NCBI GenBank assembly: GCA_025997895.1
Contig: BNVF01000094.1
Location: 1-8,794, forward strand
Length of the DNA: 8,794 bases
From: Spirochaetia bacterium
GTDB lineage: Bacteria; Spirochaetota; Spirochaetia; Treponematales; Breznakiellaceae
Direction of reading: 5' to 3'
Shown: piece by piece, positions 1 to 4,832 of the stretch
How the letters are laid out: each line of letters opens with the position of its first letter
How positions within the stretch are numbered: the first letter of the stretch is position 1
Made by a program: the position numbers and the translations under genes
Notes under the pieces: model-generated
What the model saw: the letters and a program-made list of their open reading frames with translations, nothing else
What the model was told of the DNA's origin: nothing
Databases searched by the model: none

Positions 1-198
<198 letters not shown>

Positions 199-217
199 TA
201 CATTACCAAAAAAAGCC

Positions 218-239
218 AAGTTCAAGTTCATGTTCATGG
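218..239. repeat. Short hexamer repeat (AAGTTC/ATGTTC)
   Basis: Three and a half copies of a six-base unit lie head to tail (AAGTTC, AAGTTC, ATGTTC, ATGG). The unit is short and degenerate and no function is apparent. Nothing else is seen between the poly-G run and the inverted-repeat element at 296. Confidence 0.4.
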
Positions 240-295
240 ATAGAAATATACCCTATTTTATTGAAATATGCAACATTTTTTTGGGGAAAAAATAA

Positions 296-439
296 GTGCC
301 AGGCACAACATCATAAGAAGAAGAAAAGCAACCACAAACCACACAAAAAACACGAACCTGGACTACCAAACCTTGCCCTTTTGTTCGTGTAATTCGTGTG
401 GTTCGTGGTTAAGAATCCTTAAGATGTTGTGCCTGGCAC
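296..439. repeat. Nested inverted-repeat element (MITE/REP-like)
   Basis: The outer arms 296-317 and 418-439 are reverse complements over 22 bp with one mismatch. Each arm ends in a self-complementary 11-mer, GTGCCAGGCAC on the left and GTGCCTGGCAC on the right. The inner arms 330-357 and 383-410 pair over 28 bp with four mismatches. The right inner arm is itself about three copies of a 9-bp unit of the ATTCGTGTG/GTTCGTGGT kind. The whole 144 bp could fold into one long hairpin. It lies 8 bp past the stop codon of the minus-strand glycosyltransferase, so it could also act as that operon's terminator or protect its mRNA end. It has no coding capacity. The fold is seen in the sequence; the mobile-element reading is inference. 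Confidence 0.7.
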
Positions 440-447
440 CTGGGCGC

Positions 448-2445
448 TTACCAATATATTTTCCAAACACTCGCTGTTTCATTTATCCATATCCGCAGCA
501 TTTTTCCTGTATTGATGTCTGCACGTTTTATTTCAGCAAAAAAATCACCTCCATAACAAGGGTTTGCATATAGCACATCATATTTATCACCGGGAGTAAA
601 CGGGGGAAGCTGGATGTTTCCGTAAAAGTCTTCATCAGGCATTTCCAGCCATACAGCGGGATGTAAGAACATGTTTTTGTTTTTACCATGAGCGGCAGAA
701 TCCAGCGAGATATAAGCCGCACCTTCCTGATATAAATCACTATAGCCCCACAGTTCCATCTGATATCCGTTTAGAATACAGATATATATGCCAAACGCAT
801 ATAGACAGGTAATAGTTTTTGAATGGGCATATTGCATCAAACTTGCTAAAAGAACCCCTAAAATGGCAAGCAGAAGAGGCAGCAAAATAACAAGGTATCT
901 ATTTGTAAGCATAGGCCGTATTAATGAAAGACCAAAGACAATAAAGAAAACTACAGTCGTCACAAAAAACGAATAATCAAGCACATAGCGCCGGGATTCA
1001 AATAGTCGTTTCCATAAGTTTGTTTTTCGCAGACACAAGTAGAATATCAGCAAAATAAGAATCAGGATAGCCGCACACATCCATAAAAATCCTATTTTGG
1101 GTATTGCAGAATTAAAATTTTGATCTAACAAAGCTTTCGATAAAGCAGTATGAAGGAAAAAAGGTAGCAATGAGAAGGCAATAATGATATTTCCTGTAAA
1201 GAAGACGATTGTATTTCTCAATGAGAATTTCTTTTCTTCAATTGTATAGAATATAAAGAAAAGAAAAATCGCAAATATCAGAATAGATCCATAATAATGG
1301 GTATTAACTAATAAAATAGAAGGAATGATATACCAAAGCAGATTCATGATATTTTGACGCCGGATGAAAATAAGAAATCTGAGAGAAATAATTGAGACAA
1401 TGAAAACTTCAAGAATATAACCCCGCATTTCCTGTGAAAAGCCAATGGCATAATTGTTTGTAATCATGAGCAGGGCTGATAAAAAAGCTGTTTTTTTACC
1501 GGCAAACTGTTTGACAAAAATATATAAAGAAACGATGGCGGCAGTTCCCAGAATTACGGATAACAGGCGTCCGCTTTGTTCTGACCATCCAAAAATAGTA
1601 AACCAGAGACGCAGCAGGATAAAATAAAACGGCGGATTCCCCGGATCTTCAAAAGTACTCAAAAAGGAACGGTGGGGATTTGACGCAATGTTACCCGAAT
1701 ACAGTTCGTCCACCCATGATGAAAACCGGACATAGCCATTAAAACGCAGAAAAAATCCGGCAAGTATTACAATAGTCAACAGCAGTATTTCCAGAAAATA
1801 TTTTCGTTTTCGCAGGGAATTATAATTATTCATGATATTTTCTTTGCAGAGAAAAAGAAAACAGAGAAAGAAAAACCAGGTAATGATGAATTTGGCCGGA
1901 TAGATAAAGAAAACGGTAATCGTTTTAACTGCCAGATTAAGATCGCCATACCAATTGATCCATGATCCCATAAATGATTTTTGATATTTCAGACCGGGGA
2001 GAAAATACAACAGGTTTCCGTCCTGTTCTTTGCTTTGTAAAGAAAGAATATCGGTATGTGAAAAATAAAACAGTTTGTTGCCTATAAAAATGCTGATCCC
2101 TTCTATCGCATCCAGGGTTTCACGGGCGGTTTTCTGCGGTATTTGAAGATAAAGGGCTTGTACAAATGGTATTTGCTTTGAATTTTTCACATTAGTATAT
2201 AATATAACTGAATGTACCGATGCATCTGTAATTGATGTAGGCGATAAGAAAAAATCGCTATCAAAATTATTTAGTGACGCGACAATCATTATATTCTGAA
2301 TATGGTCTTTATTAATTTCTATATTTATATGAACCGGCGCTTTTATTTCACCAACAATGTTCGGATTTCTGCGTATATAATATGCCAGTGATAAAACCAT
2401 ACCAAAAATGCAGATAGCCAATAGCAGTTTTTGCCGCTGTTTCAT
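448..2445 (-). CDS. GT39/ArnT-like integral membrane glycosyltransferase
   Basis: This 665-residue GT-C fold enzyme probably transfers a sugar from a polyprenyl-phosphate donor to an acceptor on the outer face of the cytoplasmic membrane. A membrane anchor (about 7-24) is followed by a soluble segment (about 26-165) and then many hydrophobic helices from about 172 to 570. Family signs are the acidic pair D246-E247 in the first large loop after a helix, the ED-x-x-NPPFYF stretch (266-275), and SQEMRGY (337-343). These match GT39 (PMT_2-type) proteins. A soluble tail of about 90 residues closes the protein. The ATG start overlaps the upstream glycosyltransferase stop (ATGA), which implies translational coupling. 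The N-terminal soluble domain is not part of the minimal family and I do not recognise it. Sugar and acceptor cannot be read from the sequence; family assignment is fairly sure. Confidence 0.85.
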   Translation of the reverse strand: MKQRQKLLLAICIFGMVLSLAYYIRRNPNIVGEIKAPVHINIEINKDHIQNIMIVASLNNFDSDFFLSPTSITDASVHSVILYTNVKNSKQIPFVQALYLQIPQKTARETLDAIEGISIFIGNKLFYFSHTDILSLQSKEQDGNLLYFLPGLKYQKSFMGSWINWYGDLNLAVKTITVFFIYPAKFIITWFFFLCFLFLCKENIMNNYNSLRKRKYFLEILLLTIVILAGFFLRFNGYVRFSSWVDELYSGNIASNPHRSFLSTFEDPGNPPFYFILLRLWFTIFGWSEQSGRLLSVILGTAAIVSLYIFVKQFAGKKTAFLSALLMITNNYAIGFSQEMRGYILEVFIVSIISLRFLIFIRRQNIMNLLWYIIPSILLVNTHYYGSILIFAIFLFFIFYTIEEKKFSLRNTIVFFTGNIIIAFSLLPFFLHTALSKALLDQNFNSAIPKIGFLWMCAAILILILLIFYLCLRKTNLWKRLFESRRYVLDYSFFVTTVVFFIVFGLSLIRPMLTNRYLVILLPLLLAILGVLLASLMQYAHSKTITCLYAFGIYICILNGYQMELWGYSDLYQEGAAYISLDSAAHGKNKNMFLHPAVWLEMPDEDFYGNIQLPPFTPGDKYDVLYANPCYGGDFFAEIKRADINTGKMLRIWINETASVWKIYW

Positions 2446-3545
2446 TGATTTGTTCCCCTGAAAATAAATAATTTTGATACGATAAAATTAACAAGCATAC
2501 CTGTTGCTATACCTATCCCCTGCGCGATAACTTTGTAGGGTGGGTTCCAGTATGTGAGAACGGTATTCATTACAAAAAGGTTGATGGCAAGTCCGAATAT
2601 GGATGCGCCGGTAAAAAATATCCATTTCTTCAGCGTGAGTCCCGTATTTATGGTTTTTTTCCTAAATGACCAATAATGATTGACGACATAATTCTGTGTT
2701 ACCGCTGTCAGAAAACAGATTATGCTGACGGGGATTTCATGGAATCCAATCAAATCCGCCGCGATAAAAAAAATCCCCAGATTGGTTACTGCTCCAAGAC
2801 TTCCGGTCACGGTAAATTTGACAAATTCTTCCAACCCATGTTTACTGGTTCTTCTAATCTCCCAGATATTGATCAATGCCTCAAAGAAAATACGTTTTGA
2901 CATTTTTGATTTACCGCATTGGCGATCGGTAAACAGAATGGGGATTTCAACAATAGAACAGCCCGCACAATATGCTTTATATTTCATCTCAATCTGGAAT
3001 GAATAACCTTTTGAAATAATTGAAGAGAGATTTATTTTTTCAAGCGATGTCTTGCGCCACATATTAAAGCCGCCGGTAAAATCATAAAGGGGACAGTCAA
3101 GAATCAGCCGTGAATACATAGAACCGCCTTTTGAAATAATAGTACGCAGGATTGACCAGCCTTCAACACCACCGCCTTTTATGTTCCGCGAACCGATAAC
3201 CACGTCATGTGTCTGCATTTTTTCCATCATCTTCGGTATGTATTTTGGGTCATGGGAAAAATCTGCGTCCATTTCCAGAAATACATCGTACTTACCTGTA
3301 AATCCCCAGGAAAATCCTGCAAGGTATGCCGCAGCGAGTCCTTGTTTTTCCGATCTCTTGAGGAGATACAGTCTGCCTGAATAATCGGCAGCAATTTTTT
3401 CAACAGTTAGCGCTGTACCATCCGGTGAATTGTCATCCACAACAAGAATTTCCGCATCAGGCGGAATATAGGTAACCAGTGTTTCAATCAGCCTTTCAAT
3501 AGTACCGATTTCGTTGTATGTCGGAATAATAACCAGTAATGACAT
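2442..3545 (-). CDS. DPM1-like polyprenyl-phosphate glycosyltransferase with GtrA domain
   Basis: This 367-residue protein is a fusion. Residues 1-235 are a GT2 (GT-A fold) domain with the opening VIIPTYNE (5-12), nucleotide-sugar-binding VVDDNSPDGT (35-44), the metal-binding D93-A94-D95 motif and a later GSRNIKGG stretch (118-125), as in dolichyl/polyprenyl-phosphate mannosyl- or glucosyltransferases. Residues 241-363 are a GtrA domain of about four membrane helices with the usual QNYVVNHYWSF motif (284-294); in other systems GtrA helps move lipid-linked sugars across the membrane. The product should be a polyprenyl-phosphate sugar, the natural donor for the GT39 enzyme encoded next, and the genes overlap by 4 bp. 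The ATG is preceded by AAGGG at 5-nt spacing. Which sugar is used is unknown. The promoter region upstream carries three dyads, so the pair is probably repressor-controlled. Confidence 0.9.
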   Translation of the reverse strand: MSLLVIIPTYNEIGTIERLIETLVTYIPPDAEILVVDDNSPDGTALTVEKIAADYSGRLYLLKRSEKQGLAAAYLAGFSWGFTGKYDVFLEMDADFSHDPKYIPKMMEKMQTHDVVIGSRNIKGGGVEGWSILRTIISKGGSMYSRLILDCPLYDFTGGFNMWRKTSLEKINLSSIISKGYSFQIEMKYKAYCAGCSIVEIPILFTDRQCGKSKMSKRIFFEALINIWEIRRTSKHGLEEFVKFTVTGSLGAVTNLGIFFIAADLIGFHEIPVSIICFLTAVTQNYVVNHYWSFRKKTINTGLTLKKWIFFTGASIFGLAINLFVMNTVLTYWNPPYKVIAQGIGIATGMLVNFIVSKLFIFRGTNQ

Positions 3546-3556
3546 AAATACCCTTA

Positions 3557-3574
3557 TTATCCATATCAGGATAA
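3557..3574. promoter_or_regulatory. Operator-like dyad 1, TTATCC-N6-GGATAA
   Basis: This is a perfect 6-bp dyad with a 6-bp spacer (ATATCA). It lies between the proposed -10 of the glycosyltransferase operon and that operon's start codon, where a bound repressor would block early elongation. It matches the dyads at 3584 and 3614. Confidence 0.6.
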
Positions 3575-3578
3575 ATAT

Positions 3579-3607
3579 AATATATATCCAAATATGGAAT
3601 AAAACAA
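3579..3607 (-). promoter_or_regulatory. Putative sigma-70 promoter of the glycosyltransferase operon
   Basis: On the minus strand the -35 is TTGTTT (3602-3607) and the -10 is TATATT (3579-3584), 17 bp apart. The -10 matches the consensus at five of six positions; the -35 is weak (TTG only). Transcription would start near 3572, leaving a leader of about 25 nt before the ATG at 3545. The spacer coincides with operator dyad 2. Assigned by pattern only. Confidence 0.45.
3584..3601. promoter_or_regulatory. Operator-like dyad 2, ATATCC-N6-GGAATA
   Basis: It has the same layout as its neighbours (half-site, 6-bp spacer, half-site) but the right half is imperfect (GGAATA). It fills the -35/-10 spacer of the proposed glycosyltransferase promoter. 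Its centre is 27 bp from dyad 1 and 30 bp from dyad 3. Confidence 0.5.
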
Positions 3608-3613
3608 CCTCTG

Positions 3614-3631
3614 TTATCCGTTTTTGGATAT
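3614..3631. promoter_or_regulatory. Operator-like dyad 3, TTATCC-N6-GGATAT
   Basis: This copy matches dyad 1 at 11 of 12 half-site bases, with spacer GTTTTT. It ends 9 bp before the ATG of the divergent HTH regulator, so binding here would autoregulate that gene. A TATAAT at 3576-3581 on the plus strand is a possible -10 for the regulator, but no convincing -35 precedes it and no clear ribosome binding site is seen before 3641. Confidence 0.55.
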
Positions 3632-3640
3632 TATGCTGTC

Positions 3641-4042
3641 ATGGGTTTTAATGAGTATTTGAAAGGAGAATTGGAATATACAGGCATACTGGTAAAGGAA
3701 CTGGCGCAGATCACTGGTATACCAAAACAAACGCTTGATAAATACTTGCTTAGTAATGGGAGTATGCCGCCCGCTGATAATGCCGTGGCCATTGCCACGG
3801 CATTAGGGGTGTCGGTAGAGTACTTGGTGACCGGTAAGAAACAGCAAAACGAAAAATCGGCGAAACCTTTTTTAAGCCCGGAAATGCGCTCAATAGCGGA
3901 TCATATTGAACCACTTACCCGGGAAGAACGTAAAATAGTGGAAAATGTAGTGAAGGAACTGGTCCAACTCCTGGGAACACCTTTCGTTAAAACTGCCGAA
4001 TTTACCCTGCTCCAAAGAATCTTTCTACAGTTATTCCGCTAA
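3641..4042 (+). CDS. Cro/C1-family HTH transcriptional regulator
   Basis: This 133-residue cytoplasmic DNA-binding protein has a classic five-helix XRE fold at about residues 6-66. The LVKELAQITGIPKQTLDKYL stretch (17-36) is the helix-turn-helix, and the ALGVSVEYLVTG stretch (54-65) is the usual closing helix. A basic linker and a charged helical segment (about 78-112) follow and may dimerise. The last 20 or so residues look unlike the rest of the family and run into the hicB fragment, so the native C-terminus may have been replaced. It is transcribed away from the glycosyltransferase operon across a region with three matching dyads, which makes it the likely repressor of both. No strong Shine-Dalgarno is visible and the start is chosen for the intact first helix. 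I recall similar small regulators as common in Treponema, but this is not checked here. Confidence 0.85.
   Translation: MGFNEYLKGELEYTGILVKELAQITGIPKQTLDKYLLSNGSMPPADNAVAIATALGVSVEYLVTGKKQQNEKSAKPFLSPEMRSIADHIEPLTREERKIVENVVKELVQLLGTPFVKTAEFTLLQRIFLQLFR
3779..3804. repeat. Perfect 11-bp hairpin inside the regulator gene
   Basis: The arms 3779-3789 and 3794-3804 are exact reverse complements around a CATT loop. The hairpin encodes part of the DNAVAIATALG stretch of the HTH domain. It has no U-tract, so it is not an intrinsic terminator. It may be chance arising from Ala/Val-rich codons, or an mRNA structure. Confidence 0.7.
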
Positions 4043-4134
4043 TCAAGTCCCTTCACACCCGTCTTGCTCTGGAAGCCGAAAAAGAAGGCGTCTCACTTAA
4101 TCAATATGCCCTATACCGGCTGAGTAAGTTCTAA
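4042..4134 (+). pseudogene. hicB: C-terminal remnant of a HicB antitoxin
   Basis: Reading from 4042 the frame gives IKSLHTRLALEAEKEGVSLN and then QYALYRLSKF, ending at a stop at 4132-4134. This is the ribbon-helix-helix DNA-binding end of the longer HicB antitoxin type (compare the common pattern PxSLHxxLxxxAxxEGVSLNQ). No start codon or N-terminal HicB domain precedes it; the upstream DNA encodes the HTH regulator in another frame. EFTLL near the end of that regulator may be a further trace, but this is weak. The last 35 bases lie inside the 130-bp rimO-derived repeat, so this hicB once overlapped rimO tail to tail by 24 bp. It appears non-functional. Confidence 0.65.
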
Positions 4135-4229
4135 ATCAAAACCACGGCGCGCGATGACCTTGCCGGGAACAAGCATACCCGGCCGCAGGCCATCCGCTGC
4201 ATCGCTTACAATAACCGTGGCGCCGTCAA
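4100..4229. repeat. 130-bp direct repeat, left copy
   Basis: This matches 4703-4832 at a constant offset of 603 bp, with three mismatches (4195, 4198, 4219). It covers the rimO 3' end plus 11 bp beyond its stop codon. The 473 bp between the copies hold the hicBA pair. Confidence 0.95.
4111..4229 (-). pseudogene. rimO: Displaced 3' fragment of rimO
   Basis: The fragment encodes the last 38 or so residues of the RimO TRAM domain and its TAG stop, with the same amino acids as the intact gene (A452 to V487). All three base differences from the intact copy fall at third positions of Ala codons 452, 459 and 460. Beyond 4229 the reading K-C-P-I-V-D-G still lines up loosely with Q-A-P-D-I-D-G of the intact protein, so homology may fade rather than stop. 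It has no start and is not expected to be made. Confidence 0.85.
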
Positions 4230-4242
4230 CGATAGGGCATTT

Positions 4243-4255
4243 GGTACCTGGCACC
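4243..4255. repeat. GGTACCTGGCACC palindrome, left flank of hicBA
   Basis: This near-palindrome (one mismatched pair) resembles the GTGCCWGGCAC cores that tip the element at 296-439. With its surroundings (TTGGTACCTGGCACCGTT) it matches 15 of 18 bases at 4675-4692, in the same orientation, on the far side of the hicBA pair. Confidence 0.5.
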
Positions 4256-4260
4256 GTTAT

Positions 4261-4433
4261 TTATGAAAGAGTTTTTATAATACTCTTCGCTGTAAACTCT
4301 TTAATTTCATTATGTCTTGAACTGTTGTTTCTATTCCCGTCCTCGGCTGTTTATATACGTCATGCTTCTGTCCATGACGGACAAAAATAGCACCTATCCT
4401 ATTTAGTTTTTGTAATAACTCTGTTCTTTTCAT
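4261..4433 (-). pseudogene. hicA: HicA-type mRNA interferase toxin, frameshifted
   Basis: HicA toxins are small double-stranded-RNA-binding-fold ribonucleases that cut mRNA and are held in check by HicB. From the ATG at 4433 the frame reads MKRTELLQKLNRIGAIFVRH and then GQKHDVY, with the G-x-x-H catalytic site intact (H24). After V38 one base is missing near 4318-4319. Restoring one C would continue PRHNEIKEFTAKSIIKTLS to the stop at 4261, the normal HicA ending, for 57 residues in all. As written, translation leaves the family pattern after V38 and stops at 4275 after 52 residues, without the conserved P-R-H segment. The start overlaps the hicB stop (ATGA). Either the toxin is dead or the reference has a one-base error. 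Confidence 0.8.
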
Positions 4434-4609
4434 GCGAGAACAAGCTTGCGTTTTTTGAATTTTGCGAGATTCAAGCACTCGTACATATCCACGAGCATTT
4501 CTTCAAGTTCCTCAATCGTTTCACCTTGCGTTACATGCTCAGGAAAGTCGTTAAAATATCCGACATATCCGCCTTCGTCTGCCTCAAAATAAGTATAATC
4601 CAGTTCCAT
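4430..4609 (-). CDS. hicB: Short HicB-family (UPF0150-like) antitoxin
   Basis: This 59-residue protein carries the partial RNase H-like fold that binds and neutralises HicA. Visible family marks are the GGYVGYFNDFPEHVTQGETI stretch (13-32), where the F-P-E-x-x-T-x-G-x-T pattern is typical, and the following helix EELEEMLVDMYE. It ends after a short basic tail and has no C-terminal DNA-binding domain, so it is the minimal type. The ATG is preceded by GAGAGGA at about 7-nt spacing. It overlaps hicA by ATGA with the antitoxin gene first. A near-consensus promoter lies just upstream. The family call is quite sure; activity is unknown, and with a broken toxin it would have little to do. Confidence 0.85.
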   Translation of the reverse strand: MELDYTYFEADEGGYVGYFNDFPEHVTQGETIEELEEMLVDMYECLNLAKFKKRKLVLA

Positions 4610-4628
4610 CTTTAGATCCTCTCTTATA

Positions 4629-4657
4629 AGTATATTTAGAGGAAAACCTTCTGTCTA
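4629..4657 (-). promoter_or_regulatory. Near-consensus sigma-70 promoter of hicBA
   Basis: On the minus strand TAGACA (4652-4657) and TATACT (4629-4634) are 17 bp apart, each matching consensus at five of six positions. The leader would be about 12 nt. The perfect palindrome CTTATAAG (4623-4630) overlaps the downstream edge of the -10 and could be an operator, although the short HicB has no DNA-binding domain of its own. Confidence 0.6.
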
Positions 4658-4676
4658 TAGGGTTCGGGAGCTCATT

Positions 4677-4689
4677 GGTGCCGGCCACC
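4677..4689. repeat. GGTGCCGGCCACC palindrome, right flank of hicBA
   Basis: This near-palindrome is the same-orientation partner of 4243-4255. Together the two bracket the hicBA pair and its promoter inside the larger 130-bp repeats. It also sits just past the rimO stop, where it could form a small hairpin in the rimO transcript, but no U-tract follows. Confidence 0.45.
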
Positions 4690-4702
4690 GTTTGATTACA
4701 TT

Positions 4703-4832
4703 ATCAATATGCCCTATACCGGCTGAGTAAGTTCTAAATCAAAACCACGGCGCGCGATGACCTTGCCGGGAACAAGCATACCCGGCCGCAGGCCATCAGC
4801 CGCATCGCTTACAATAACCGTAGCGCCGTCAA
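4703..4832. repeat. 130-bp direct repeat, right copy
   Basis: This is the copy that forms the live 3' end of rimO (codons 449-487 and 11 bp downstream). It is the partner of 4100-4229, with 127 of 130 bases identical. Confidence 0.95.

Noticed and set aside
268..573. 101-residue open frame on the plus strand
   Set aside because: It runs through the foldback element into the antisense of the GT39 gene, has no family features and looks accidental.
4106..4240. 9-bp inverted pair ATGCCCTAT (4106-4114) and ATAGGGCAT (4232-4240) as terminal inverted repeats of an element
   Set aside because: It is too short to separate from chance and the right arm lies just outside the repeat; no matching ends occur around the right copy.
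4230..4702. hicBA as an integron gene cassette, as toxin-antitoxin genes are common in such cassettes
   Set aside because: No attC-like core pair (GTTRRRY/RYYYAAC) was found at the borders and no integrase is in view. The flanking repeats derive from rimO instead.
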